Part shown: one piece after another, positions 1-10,081 of the stretch
Layout of the letters: each line of letters opens with the position of its first letter
How positions within the stretch are numbered: the first letter of the stretch is position 1
Position numbers and translations under genes: made by a program
From: Chamaecrista fasciculata
Taxonomy: Eukaryota; Streptophyta; Magnoliopsida; Fabales; Fabaceae
Length of the DNA: 64,000 nt
NCBI GenBank assembly: GCA_003254925.1
Contig: QANZ01000122.1
Coordinates: forward strand, 160,448 to 224,447
Direction: 5' to 3'
The notes under the pieces: generated by a model
Told to the model about the DNA's origin: nothing
Database searches by the model: none
The model's input: only the letters and a program-made list of their open reading frames with translations

Positions 1-546
1 TCAAGCTCTCATCCTTTTATAGTAGAAGGGAAATAGCCGTTTGGACATTTATCAGCAGCAGCAGCACAAAGTTGGCACTTCCTTGAATTTCGTTAATCAA
101 GTATAAATGTAAAATTTGATTTTTAGTTGACCTGCAATAAAGGATAATGAAATCAGTATATGCAGCTTAAATGTAATTGATCAGAAATCATAGACAGATA
201 TTATGTTATTATGTAAAGAATGATTCTGATGATATTGCTTCAAATTGTTTCCTGATATAGACATATTCAGTATTAATGATGATAAGAACCAATTTGGGCA
301 GATCTGATTTATTTAGCGCATTAATGATATAATATTGTGCCTTTGATACAAATGTTTCCAGATAAAGAATGAAGCACATTTTCAATTCCAATTTAAACAC
401 GTGGTGACTAATTTAAAATTTAAAACTAGATTTGCGCTAAAGGATCCTGAAGTATTAAGCTAAGGAACATTTGCAGCGCAGACCTCAGGATAAACAAATT
501 TTTGTAAATAATCAAAAACTATTTGATATTGAATTTTAGTCCAACA
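1..546 (-). repeat. 3' LTR of the Sirevirus-like element (partial, runs off the window)
   Basis: On the minus strand, immediately after the purine tract at 549-560, the sequence starts TGTTGGAC, a canonical Copia LTR 5' terminus. The rest of the LTR continues leftwards past base 1, so its CA end and target duplication cannot be seen. No gene is visible in it. Confidence 0.65.
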
Positions 547-548
547 AT

Positions 549-878
549 CTCCCCCTTTTTGATTATGGCAAAAATTTGAAGGTTTGCAAAAATTTGAAGA
601 TTTGCATAAAACTTGAATGTGTATAACTCCCCCTGAGTTTGTTCCTCCCCCATACAAAAACAGATGATGCAAGTATGCTTAGAAGTATGAGGAGATGAAG
701 AGAATGATATGCTGTGATGAGGATAAGAGAGGAGAGAGAATAGTGATGAGGATAAGAGAGGAGAGAGAATAGTATCGTACCTTTGCACTTAGCTAATTTA
801 AAGAAGACATATATACATAATTCAAACAGTGTTTCCTTAGGGTTTGCAAACTTCATATAAATACTTCTCCCCCTTTTG
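549..878 (-). other. Cluster of polypurine tracts upstream of the 3' LTR
   Basis: On the minus strand there are purine runs at 867-878 and 549-560 (both of the form AAAAGGGGGAG), plus shorter G-runs at 643-652 and 626-634. The 549-560 tract touches the LTR start and is the likely plus-strand primer. Repeated polypurine tracts before the 3' LTR are a described Sirevirus feature. Confidence 0.6.
715..772. repeat. Two perfect 29-bp tandem copies
   Basis: The 29-bp unit beginning TGATGAGGATAAGAG occurs at 715-743 and 744-772 without a mismatch. It lies in the untranslated spacer between the envelope-like ORF and the 3' LTR and is probably a replication slippage product. Confidence 0.9.
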
Positions 879-1141
879 ACATGATCAAAAAGGAATGAAG
901 ATTAACCTGCACGAGCTCAAGACTACAGCAAGATATATACAGCAACAGATAACAGCATATAGAAATACAAGCAGCCATACATATCAAGGATTGAAAATAA
1001 GATGTTTAAGTTCAGACAGAGTAGTCATCCTAAGGGTGCTAAAACAACAGTCCAACAATAAAACAGAGTGTTCAGAATCTTAACAAATATTACAGTCATC
1101 CAAAAAGAAAACAGAACAAACTAATGCATAAAAATAGTTTT

Positions 1142-3214
1142 TCAGGGATGAGATTTATAAGGAATGATGGTAGAGGAAGAAGATGGTTTGGCAGTAGATG
1201 AAGCAGGAACAGTGGAGGATGATGGTTTAGGAAGGGTAGTTGGTAGTGCACGATCTATCTCATCAAAGACTTCCTTCCTCCTGGCAATCTTTTCTTCTTC
1301 AGTGATTCCTGGTGGCATCCTCTTCTCTTTCTCACGATAAGCAGATTTCGCCATTGAGGTGTAGAAGTGTGAAATCATATTTTTAAGGATCTGAAACTGA
1401 TCTGCATCGGAAGCTGTCTTGTCTGCAAACTGATCATTTAACTTTTGAAGGTTCTGGGAAAGGTCTTGAAGAGCAGCTGTATGTTCCTGTAGAATTGCAG
1501 AGTGTTTCTCTAGCGCAGTGGTATGCTTTTCGACTGTGGCAGTATGTGCATCAAGACTGAATGTGTGAACATCTGCCTTCTGATTCAGAATATCAAGTTG
1601 TTGAGGAATAGCAGAGTTGTCTGATGCTGGTACTGATCGATCTTCAGGCTCAGAGGGAAGGAAATCCGAGAATGTGAGATCCAGATATTCTTTCTTTACC
1701 TCAACGTCCTCTGGAATCTCAGTATCTTTAGGAGCAGGAATTTCTGGAGACAAAGGATCCTTCTCAGTAGTCTGTGTGCCTCCTGTGGTAACGTCAGTTG
1801 GTTCTATGGGAACTGACTCATTCTCAACTTCCTCATTTTCCTTCATAATTATACTTTCCACAACATCAGTAATCACCTTATCCAGCCCGTCGCTTCCTGT
1901 GGTTTCTTTAGGTTCTGATTCCTCTGACTGTTCAGCAGACTCCTCCTCAATGTTATCTTCCTCAGTGGTTTCATTGGTGGATTCAGGGGATTCATCTTCT
2001 GCATTTTCATTCTCAGTAGATTCACCATCATCAGGGTCCTCGTCATCGTCCTGAGTACTGTCCTTGTCAGGAGAGTTTGCTGTATCAGTTTCTTCAGGAA
2101 TGTTCTCCAGTTCAGTAGAGAGTCCATCCTCAGTATTTCTCTCTTTCTCAGCCTCTTCAATGTCCATAGGACTAATTTCCTCAGTTGGCTCGTCATCAGA
2201 GACTTCAAGTATGATGTCCTCTCCAGAGGATTCAGCAGGTTTCTTCCGAGCAGTTCTTGCAGATTTCCTTGAAGCAGTAGCTAGAGCAGTTTCCTTTGGT
2301 TTTTCAGGGGCTTTTCTTTTCTTTGACGATGACTCCTTTATTGCTTTTGTCTTGACTCTCTTGCCTGTGGCCAGTAGCCCTTCCTTCTTCTTCTGTTCTT
2401 TATCCTTCATGCCTTCTGCATCCTTTGGGAGAAGCTTAAGATTTTTCAGCAGAGGATAGTCATACCCTCCTGTTGTCACTATTATCTTATCCTCTTCATT
2501 GCTTAAATCTACACCCAGTTTCTTAGCTATTTTTGTAATCAACATTCCATAAGGCATATCTAAGAGTTTTCCAGCAGTAAATTCTTTCATAGCAGACAAT
2601 ACGAGAAAAGGAACATCTATATGTAATCCTCGACATATACACCACAGATAAAAAATGTCTCTGTTTGTAGGATCATTAGTTTTATGTCTCCTAGGGATCA
2701 CCAACTGAACTAACCCGTGGTTCATTAGCCTAATATTATCAGACAGATCATGAACAGTGATTTTTCTAACATTTGTTTTCCCAGTAAGCATATGTATTGC
2801 CTCTTTTTTATCATATCCTGTAAACTATATTTTTTCATAGACCCTAACGCTGTCCTTCCTTGGTTTGTCTGCATTTAAAATAATTCTCATACTCGACTCA
2901 TTCAACTTCATTGATTTTCCTCTCAGAAACATGTCGCCATTCAGAGTACCCTCATCAAAAGTCAGATTGCTATAAAATTCTCTCATGATGTTCGGATAAA
3001 TGGGTTCATTTAGATCAATAAGGCATCTTAATCCGACATACCTCATTAATTTGAAACAGTCATAGTTCAGACCTTCGATAAATGTGTTGTTGATGTTCCT
3101 CGGTGGCACAGGGTCCTTCACGGAGAAGATCTTTGTAAATGCTTCCTCAGCAGAGACATTTTTGAAGAATTTTCCAGGTTCAGTGATGTTAGACTTGGAG
3201 GAAGTGGATGCCAT
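1142..3214 (-). pseudogene. Envelope-like third ORF of the Sirevirus-like element, one in-frame TAG
   Basis: The ORF starts at 3214 (MASTSSKSN) and stays in one frame to 1142, except for a TAG at 2825-2827 after codon 129; eleven codons later an ATG (2791) begins a 549-codon open stretch. The N-terminal part resembles the domain annotated in databases as putative plant transposon protein. The middle is Lys-rich, then strongly acidic (Glu/Asp/Ser/Thr, roughly 2380-1620). The C-terminal part has a coiled-coil-like repeat of His-Thr/Ser-x-x-Leu units (about 1590-1440). Position after pol matches the env-like ORF of SIRE1-type elements; function is unproven even there. I see no clear signal peptide or fusion peptide. 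The TAG may be a mutation or a readthrough site. Confidence 0.7.
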
Positions 3215-3762
3215 TTGTTGAAGAGCAGCGATGAAGAGCAGGATTCGGAGTGAGGCACGAGGATTTAGATGAGTGAGGGTGAGAAGTTTGGAGGACAGAG
3301 ATTTGCGAGAGATGGAGAATGATGAGTGAGAGAGCGATGATTCAGAGATTAGGGCTTGATGGAGAGAAGAGAAGGTGTTTATATGTGGAGAGAGTGGTGG
3401 TTGCTGAGGGAGATAGACAGAGAGAGAGAGAGAGAAGGAGATGGAGCGGTTTTTAGGAAAATTTGAATTTTGAAAAAGGAAATAAATGAGAGGGAAAGAT
3501 TTAGGCAGTTTTTAGGGCAATTTAATTAAATCCCGAAAAATTAGGAGAGAGACATTTTAAAAAAAAAATTTAATTATATTTTGATGAGATGAATGCGCAG
3601 CAAGCAGTTAAACAGAAACGAAGGACAGAAAAATTAAGATAAAGTAACTCCTTGTTCACATCCTTAAGAGCACACACACAAAAAAAATTTCTAAGTACAT
3701 GAAGCGTGTGTACCTTGCATATCCTTAGGCTTACTGATGGTTCCTTTGATTTTATCAGGGTG

Positions 3763-6700
3763 TTACGGTTCCTCAGTCATGCCTAATTCTCTTCTTATTT
3801 TAAAGTATCCTTCACTGGGCAGTGGTTTTGTGAAGATATCAGCGAGTTGATCTTTAGTTGGAATGAATTCTAGTTCAATGTCCCCTTTTAATGCGTGATC
3901 CCTCAGGAAATGGTGTCTGATTTCAATATGCTTTGTCCTGGAATGCTGCACAGGATTCTTTGACAAGTTAATGGCACTAGTATTATCACATTTAATTGGT
4001 ACCTTATTGAAGTTTAGTCCATAATCCTTAAGTTGTTGAGTCATCCAGAGGATTTGAGCACAGCAGCTTCCTGCTGCCACGTATTCGGCTTCAGCAGTGG
4101 ATAGTGCAACAGAAGTCTGTTTCTTGCTAAACCAGGAGACTAGGCAATGTCCTAGGAATTGGCAGGTTCCTGAGGTGCTTTTCCTATCTATTTTACAACC
4201 TGCAAAGTCAGCGTCAGAATATCCAACCAAGTCACAGTTGGCTTCCTTGGGATACCATAGTCCATATTTCACTGTTCCTGCAAGATATCTAAAAATCCTT
4301 TTCACGGCTGTTAGATGTGATTCCTTAGGATCACTTTGAAATCTTGCACAAAGACATACAGAGAACATTATGTCTGGTCTACTGGCAGTTAAATACAGCA
4401 AAGATCCAATCATACCTCTATATAATTTTTGATCTACTGATTTACCTTTTTCATCTCTGTCAAGTTTTATGGATGAGCTCATTGGAGTGGAGGTTTCCTT
4501 GGCTTGATCCATTCCAAAACGTTTGATGAGTTCCTTAGTGTATTTAGTTTGTGAAATGAAGATTCCTTCTTTCTGTTGTTTCACTTGAAGTCCAAGGAAG
4601 AAGTTCATCTCTCCCATCATGCTCATCTCAAATTCACTGGTCATACTCTTGGAAAATTCCTTGCACATATGTTCATTAGTAGATCCAAATATAATATCAT
4701 CCACATATATCTGTACAATCAAGATATCTTGCTTTTTACTTTTGATAAATAATGTGGTATCAGTTTTTCCTTTTGAAAATCCTTGATCAAGTAAGAATCC
4801 ACTTAACCTTTCATACCAAGCTCTAGGAGCTTGCTTCAAACCATAAAGAGCTTTATGCAATTTAAAAACATGATTAGGTTTATGAACATCTTCAAAACCA
4901 GGTGGTTGTTTAACAAACACTAGCTCGTTAATGTAGCCATTCAGAAATGCACTTTTCACATCCATTTGAAACAATTTGAAATTCATGAAAGATGCATAAG
5001 CAAGCAACATTCTAATAGATTCTAATCTAGCTACAGGTGCATATGTTTCATCATAATCAATACCTTCTACTTGGTTATAACCTTGAGCTACTAACCTGGC
5101 CTTGTTCCTTACCACATTTCCTTGTTCATCCAGTTTGTTCCTGAAGACCCATTTTGTTCCTATGACTGATTGATCCTTTGGCTCAGGAACTAACGTCCAG
5201 ACTTGATTTCTTTCAAATTGATTGAGTTCTTCCTGCATGGCTAAAATCCAGGATTCATCTTGCAGAGCATCATCAATGTTTTTAGGCTCGATTTGGGACA
5301 TGAAGGCAGTGTGGTTCATGCTTTTTATTGACGATCTGGTCCTTATTCCTTCATTCAGATTTCCAATAAGGAATTTATGTGGGTAACTAGAGTCTCCTTT
5401 CCATTCACGTGGTAGTTTCTTTATTTCCTCAGTAGGGATCCCTCCTTGGGATGATCCTGCATTTTGATTTAGGGAAGATGAAGGAGAGTCTGTTCCCTGT
5501 TTTTCACTTTCCTGAGGGTCTGGTTCATTCAGGATGTCAATCTGACTATCAGTTTCCTGTATTGGTGCTCTGACTTCCTCTGGTTCATCTTCTGAATCAT
5601 CATCTTCACAGATTTGAGGTGTAGGATTCGATTCATCAAACACAACATGAATAGTTTCCTCAATCTTATGTTTTTCTTTAAAATATATTCTGTATGCTTT
5701 GCTTGTGGTTGAGTATCCTACGAATATTCCTTCCTCTGCTCTTGCATCTAACTTTCCAGTATCCTCCTTATTGTTTATGTGACTGAAGCATTTACATCCA
5801 AAGGCATGGAAGTAGCTGATATTTGGTTTTCTTCCCATCCATAGTTCATATGGTGTTTTATTTAAAATAGGTCTTACAAGACATCTGTTAAGAATGTAGG
5901 AAGCAGTGTTGACAGCTTCTGCCCATAGGAACTTGGGAAGGTTGTTTTCCAGTAGCATGGTTCTGGCCATATCCAGGAGAGTTCTGTTCTTCCTTTCTAC
6001 CACACCATTTTGTTGAGGAGTTCTTGGGGCTGAAAAGTTGTGGCTTATGCCATATTCCTCACAGAATACATCAAAGTCTTGATTTTCAAATTCCTTGCCA
6101 TGGTCACTTCTTATGCTTGTAATGAGGTATCCTTTTTCATTCTGCACTTTCAAACAAAAAGATTTAAAGTGTTCAAAGCAATCACTTTTATGAGCTAAAT
6201 AGTATACCCATGTGTAGCGTGAGTAGTCATCAACTAGGACAAAACCATAGAGCTTTCCTCCTATGCTTTGGACTCTCATGGGCCCAAATAAATCCATGTG
6301 AATGAGTTGCAGGGGTCTTGATGTAGTCACGAATTCCTTTGATTTGAAGGAGTTTCTAACCTGCTTTCCTTTTTGACATGCATCACACACGTTATCCTTA
6401 ACATAATTAAGCTTAGGAAGACCAAGCACCAACTCTTGTTTAGACAACCTTGAAATCTTACCCATGCTTGCATGTCCTAGTCTTCTATGCCATAACCAAG
6501 ATTGGTCAGTGGTAGAAGTAAGGCATCGATGAGAAGAGAGGGATAATGCTTCTGCCTGCAGGACATAGATGTTTTCACGTCTAGATCCTTCAATCAGAAT
6601 TTTATCGCATCCTTTCTCATAGATGGAACATTTCTCAGTGCTAAACAAGACTCGATGACCCTTATCACATAGTTGACTGATACTGATAAGATTGTGTTTC

Positions 6701-6963
6701 AAATCTTCAACCAAATATACGTCATCTATGGATAAGGAAGATGAAAGAGAAATTTTACCGATACCGACTATCTTTCCTTTTAGGTTGTTTCCAAAGGTTA
6801 CATTTCCCATTTCCTGCTTGGTCAAGGATAGGAAGCTTTCTTTGTTTCCTGTCATGTGTCTCGAGCATCCTGAGTCAAGATACCAGTATTCTGTTTTTGC
6901 ATTCGACTTGAGACATACCTGCAAGAAGTAATTATGACAGGATTTTAGGTCCCCAACTTTCAT
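3763..6963 (-). CDS. pol: Copia pol polyprotein: protease, integrase, reverse transcriptase, RNase H
   Basis: A complete 1066-residue ORF that carries out retrotransposon copying and integration. Protease: DSG at about residues 30-32. GAG-pre-integrase: HRRLGHA with a CDAC zinc-binding pair (about 155-200). Integrase: HMDLFGP, RSDHGKEF and VVERKNR place the D, D, E triad near 224, 287 and 323, with the usual 35-residue spacing. Reverse transcriptase: ARLVAQGYNQ, TYAPVARLES and the catalytic YVDD near 752. RNase H: GYSDADFAG, STAEAEYVAA and KHIEIRHHF, about 910-1045. Order PR-IN-RT-RH defines Ty1/Copia. Its ATG overlaps the TGA of gag as ATGA. All catalytic residues I can place are present, so the protein may be functional. 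Confidence 0.95.
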   Translation of the reverse strand: MKVGDLKSCHNYFLQVCLKSNAKTEYWYLDSGCSRHMTGNKESFLSLTKQEMGNVTFGNNLKGKIVGIGKISLSSSLSIDDVYLVEDLKHNLISISQLCDKGHRVLFSTEKCSIYEKGCDKILIEGSRRENIYVLQAEALSLSSHRCLTSTTDQSWLWHRRLGHASMGKISRLSKQELVLGLPKLNYVKDNVCDACQKGKQVRNSFKSKEFVTTSRPLQLIHMDLFGPMRVQSIGGKLYGFVLVDDYSRYTWVYYLAHKSDCFEHFKSFCLKVQNEKGYLITSIRSDHGKEFENQDFDVFCEEYGISHNFSAPRTPQQNGVVERKNRTLLDMARTMLLENNLPKFLWAEAVNTASYILNRCLVRPILNKTPYELWMGRKPNISYFHAFGCKCFSHINNKEDTGKLDARAEEGIFVGYSTTSKAYRIYFKEKHKIEETIHVVFDESNPTPQICEDDDSEDEPEEVRAPIQETDSQIDILNEPDPQESEKQGTDSPSSSLNQNAGSSQGGIPTEEIKKLPREWKGDSSYPHKFLIGNLNEGIRTRSSIKSMNHTAFMSQIEPKNIDDALQDESWILAMQEELNQFERNQVWTLVPEPKDQSVIGTKWVFRNKLDEQGNVVRNKARLVAQGYNQVEGIDYDETYAPVARLESIRMLLAYASFMNFKLFQMDVKSAFLNGYINELVFVKQPPGFEDVHKPNHVFKLHKALYGLKQAPRAWYERLSGFLLDQGFSKGKTDTTLFIKSKKQDILIVQIYVDDIIFGSTNEHMCKEFSKSMTSEFEMSMMGEMNFFLGLQVKQQKEGIFISQTKYTKELIKRFGMDQAKETSTPMSSSIKLDRDEKGKSVDQKLYRGMIGSLLYLTASRPDIMFSVCLCARFQSDPKESHLTAVKRIFRYLAGTVKYGLWYPKEANCDLVGYSDADFAGCKIDRKSTSGTCQFLGHCLVSWFSKKQTSVALSTAEAEYVAAGSCCAQILWMTQQLKDYGLNFNKVPIKCDNTSAINLSKNPVQHSRTKHIEIRHHFLRDHALKGDIELEFIPTKDQLADIFTKPLPSEGYFKIRRELGMTEEP

Positions 6964-8666
6964 TGGGTCCTTACATTGTTAGTGCTGGATCCTGCAATGG
7001 ATCCTTTGACAACCCATACCATTTTGATCCTTTGAAAGGGATTTTTAGCTTTGCATGTTTCTCCAGTTATGTCACAGTCACCTGCATGATGTCCTTTGTT
7101 TCTGCACTTATAACATTTTTGTCTAATGAAAGCTATAGATTTCTTTTTGGAGGAAGAAGGTTTAGAGTTAATAGCTTCCTTTCCTTTTGATCCATTTCCA
7201 TATCCTAGGCCAGCCTTATCATAGTAGCATTTTTGTGATCCTAGCATCATATCAAGTTTTCTGCTACTTCCTACGAAATTCTCTAGATCCTTTTTAAGAG
7301 TCTCATTTTCACGTGTTAACCTGGCATTGTCTTTATCTAGATAATTAATTCTCATGTTATCTTCTCTCCTATAGTCAACTGAATCCTGAAGAAATTTTTC
7401 TTTTTCAGCGCAATCATCCTTGAGAATTTCAATTTCTTCTTTTAGAGCAGTCTTTTCTTTAATGAATTTATTTTCAAGTTCAGCATACTCTATTCTCAGA
7501 TGTTTATATTTATCTTTGAGATCATAATATTTCTCTAGGATTTTGACAGATTCCTCAATTACTTCATCAACATTTAAATCTGCATAAATATCTTTGGTTA
7601 CCTCTTTTTCTTCATCTGTTTTGACCATAAGACACAGGTTTGCGAGTTCCTCGTTGTCTTCTTCAGCTAGTAGTTCATCGTCGTCATCCCATGTAGATTC
7701 GGCCATCATAGCTTTCTTCTTTTCTTGAAATCTTCTTTTAAGGAGTGGGCATTCAGGTCTGATGTGTCCTGGGCGTTTGCATTCAAAGCATGTTACTTCT
7801 TCCTTCTTTTTGTAGTCTTCTTTCCAGTTTTGAAATGGCTTTCCAGAGGACATCCTTTTGTTAAATAGTTTCTTTTTGAACATTCCCATTTTCCTGAATT
7901 TTCTGGCTAAAAGAGCTATGTCCTCCTCATCATCATCAGAGTCTCCATCCTCATCGTTGTCATCATGGTTCACAGCCTTAAGTGCAATTCCTTTTGACTT
8001 TTTCATGCTTTTTATTTCATCCTGAAGGTGAGTAGTCTCATATGTTATCAGGTTTCCTCTCAGATTATCAATTGTCATGCTCTGAACTTTGGAGCTTTCC
8101 TGGAGAGCTGTTACTTTTGCTTTCCAGATAGAAGAGAGAGACCTCAGGATTTTCCTCACAAGTTTTGCTTGAGCAAGACGTTCTCCTAGTGCATCGAGGG
8201 CGTTGGTAATCTTTCCAAAGCGTTCAAACATTTCCTCGACAGTTTCATTTTCCTTCATTTTGAAGGTTTCATATTCATGCATCAACATGTCAATTTTAGC
8301 ATTTTTCATATCTGAGGTTCCTTCATATGTGTCCTTCAGTTTGTCCCACATTTCCTTGGCGGTTTCACATCGTGACAGTTTCTTGAATTCATCTGCACTT
8401 ACTGCACATACAATAGCGTTAATAGCTTTATGATTTAATTCATACCTTCGCTTGTCAGCCTCTGTCCATTCACTTCTTGGTTTTTCAACCGTTTCTCCAT
8501 CCTCAACTTTTGTGATCTTGAATGGTCCGTTTTCAATGATATACCATATGTCTGAGTCTAAGGATGTAGTGAATATCTGCATGCGGAATTTCCAGTACTG
8601 ATAATCGTTGCCATCAAAGAGAGGAGGCTTGTTCATGGATGTCCCGTGAGCTCCTTGCATTTTCAC
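6960..8666 (-). CDS. gag: Copia gag with two CCHC zinc knuckles
   Basis: A 568-residue ORF for the particle protein. The N terminus (FDGNDYQYWKFRMQ) is a DUF4219-type segment, followed by a UBN2/gag region (about 90-210) with AKEMWDKLKDTYEG and ETVEEMFERF. An acidic stretch is followed by a first zinc knuckle near 291 (CFECKRPGHIRPEC), a long coiled coil of Glu/Lys/Leu heptads (about 360-480) and a second knuckle near 518 (CYKCRNKGHHAGDC). Two knuckles separated by a coiled coil suit Sirevirus-type gags. It ends in TGA overlapping the pol ATG, so gag and pol are in different frames. No lesion seen. Confidence 0.93.
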   Translation of the reverse strand: MKMQGAHGTSMNKPPLFDGNDYQYWKFRMQIFTTSLDSDIWYIIENGPFKITKVEDGETVEKPRSEWTEADKRRYELNHKAINAIVCAVSADEFKKLSRCETAKEMWDKLKDTYEGTSDMKNAKIDMLMHEYETFKMKENETVEEMFERFGKITNALDALGERLAQAKLVRKILRSLSSIWKAKVTALQESSKVQSMTIDNLRGNLITYETTHLQDEIKSMKKSKGIALKAVNHDDNDEDGDSDDDEEDIALLARKFRKMGMFKKKLFNKRMSSGKPFQNWKEDYKKKEEVTCFECKRPGHIRPECPLLKRRFQEKKKAMMAESTWDDDDELLAEEDNEELANLCLMVKTDEEKEVTKDIYADLNVDEVIEESVKILEKYYDLKDKYKHLRIEYAELENKFIKEKTALKEEIEILKDDCAEKEKFLQDSVDYRREDNMRINYLDKDNARLTRENETLKKDLENFVGSSRKLDMMLGSQKCYYDKAGLGYGNGSKGKEAINSKPSSSKKKSIAFIRQKCYKCRNKGHHAGDCDITGETCKAKNPFQRIKMVWVVKGSIAGSSTNNVRTQ

Positions 8667-8715
8667 TATGTGATCTTTTCCTCAGGGTTGTTTAAACCTG
8701 TACTATAGAGGACCT

Positions 8716-8727
8716 GCTCTGATACCA
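8716..8727 (-). other. Primer binding site, tRNA-iMet type
   Basis: The minus strand reads TGGTATCAGAGC, the complement of the 3' end of plant initiator tRNA-Met and the standard Copia primer site. It sits 50 bases upstream of the gag ATG, as expected. The sequence on its 5' side does not end in CA and does not look like an LTR. Confidence 0.9.
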
Positions 8728-8815
8728 AAACCGAAAGAAAAAAGAAATCATAAACAAAACCAAAAAAGAACAAAAATAAAATACTGAAAACAATAAAATA
8801 GCTAACCTACTGGAG

Positions 8816-8891
8816 TTGTTTCCTCCCCCACACTTATCTAGCAAATAAAATTTAAAATAATAAATAAGAGATAAGTGGGAAGAAGAAACAA
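8816..8891. repeat. Stem-loop enclosing the purine tract of the non-autonomous element
   Basis: The arm at 8816-8839 (GTTGTTTCCTCCCCCACACT...) is an imperfect inverted repeat of 8869-8891 (GATAAGTGGGAAGAAGAAAC...), with a roughly 29-base AT loop. On the minus strand the left arm contains the polypurine tract GTGTGGGGGAGGAAAC. It lies just after the ORF stop. Confidence 0.7.
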
Positions 8892-8899
8892 CTTAAAGC

Positions 8900-10081
8900 T
8901 CAATTCGGCTTCAAATTCTCCTTGAAAATCCAGAGGGGCAGGAGGCGTCGGCACTCAAGGGAACGTATGAAGTTCCCCTCCCTCTGGTCAGCGTGCTCCT
9001 CACAAATAATTTCCTTCACACTTACACCACATAAAGAAATATAATTATAAATAGAAGGTGATGTGGAAATATGGTCAGGAATAATAAAATCAATATGAGC
9101 GAGAGGAGGCTTCTCTATTTCAAGTTGTTCTTCAACTCTCATCGGAGGTGGGTTCATTGATTCTTTTTCTAATTCTTCTTCTTCATTGAGCCATTCATCT
9201 TGTGTAATGGAATCTTCCCTTGTACCTGTATCATCACAAGGAAGAGGAAGAGAGGTAACAGAAACAAGATTATCAATTATAATAGTGTTACCTTCATCCT
9301 TGATACCTTCCTTGATTAATCCTTCTTTCTCATCTTCTAAGTCTTCCTCAAGAGATTGCTCGTCTTCTAATAATTTGTTGAATGCTTCAATCACTTTGCC
9401 ATGAACGACCCATCGAATGATTCCTTGATAATCATCATCATCGTTACACTCAAAGTGAGACACGAGGTCAGATAAGGGAGTAAAAGAGTCATTGCATGCA
9501 AGAATATTAGTTGTGTGCGTTTTAGTCTCGTCTTGCATCGCATGATCTTCCTTGTTATATTGCGGACCTACGTTTTCACAAGAAAAAGAAGAACAGGTAC
9601 CAGAGAAATTATCATCAATAGACTTAGTGTTACCCTCATGGTTGCTATCTTCCTCGCGTGATGGCTTGCCCTCCTTGACTTGTTGATCATCTCGTTGATG
9701 GCTATCACTGTTTTGATATTGGTTACCTCCATGATACTTGATCTCCTCTATTGTTTGTTTCATAAACTCCCCCAATTCGCGAAACATTGAATTCCGTTGA
9801 TCAACTATCTCGGCCAACTGTTGAAGTATGGGGTCTCTTGTCGATTGATTAGAATCTTGGATTGATCCATAGCCTTCATATTGGTTTGGGTAACCATTGG
9901 ACCGGGGAGAATAATAACTAGGAGAATAATAATTAGAAGAATTAGTATAATAAGAAGAGGAATCATAATTATAATTATAATTATAAGAATCGAAAGAATT
10001 ATATGAATTATAATTATAAGAATAAAGAGAAGAATCATTATCATCATAATATCCATAGGGAGAAAAATTTTGTCTAGACAT
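8900..10081 (-). CDS. ORF of the non-autonomous LTR element, Tyr/Asn/Ser-rich, function unknown
   Basis: An open frame of 393 codons starting MSRQNFSPYGYY. Residues 1-65 are almost wholly Tyr, Asn, Ser and Asp (YNYNYN-type repeats), a prion-like low-complexity segment. A short predicted helix follows (QQLAEIVDQRNSMFRELGEF, about 86-105). The middle is Glu/Asp-rich, and the C terminus is basic and hydrophobic (LECRRLLPLWIFKENLKPN). I see no zinc knuckle, protease or RT motif. Proteins like this occur as lone ORFs of plant non-autonomous LTR elements and may be degenerate gags; I do not recognise a defined family. Confidence 0.55.
   Translation of the reverse strand: MSRQNFSPYGYYDDNDSSLYSYNYNSYNSFDSYNYNYNYDSSSYYTNSSNYYSPSYYSPRSNGYPNQYEGYGSIQDSNQSTRDPILQQLAEIVDQRNSMFRELGEFMKQTIEEIKYHGGNQYQNSDSHQRDDQQVKEGKPSREEDSNHEGNTKSIDDNFSGTCSSFSCENVGPQYNKEDHAMQDETKTHTTNILACNDSFTPLSDLVSHFECNDDDDYQGIIRWVVHGKVIEAFNKLLEDEQSLEEDLEDEKEGLIKEGIKDEGNTIIIDNLVSVTSLPLPCDDTGTREDSITQDEWLNEEEELEKESMNPPPMRVEEQLEIEKPPLAHIDFIIPDHISTSPSIYNYISLCGVSVKEIICEEHADQREGNFIRSLECRRLLPLWIFKENLKPN

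Larger units (their letters stand above)
1..8727 (-). mobile_element. Sirevirus-like Ty1/Copia retrotransposon, minus strand, 5' LTR missing
   Basis: Read on the minus strand, the order is primer binding site (8716-8727), gag, pol (protease, integrase, RT, RNase H), an envelope-like ORF, several purine tracts, then a 3' LTR running off the left edge. The Copia domain order plus an extra ORF after pol and several G-rich polypurine tracts is the layout known for Sireviruses (SIRE1/Maximus). gag and pol are fully open, so the insertion is fairly young. No LTR is found right of the primer site, where unrelated element sequence begins, so the element is incomplete at its 5' end. Lineage is inferred from architecture. 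Confidence 0.85.

Noticed and set aside
1617-2459. Long Ser-rich open frames on the plus strand
   Set aside because: Antisense shadows of the acidic, repetitive part of the envelope-like ORF.
8728-8815. Possible Sirevirus 5' LTR next to the primer site
   Set aside because: No CA terminus and no similarity to the 3' LTR at 1-546; it looks like the 3' region of the neighbouring non-autonomous element.
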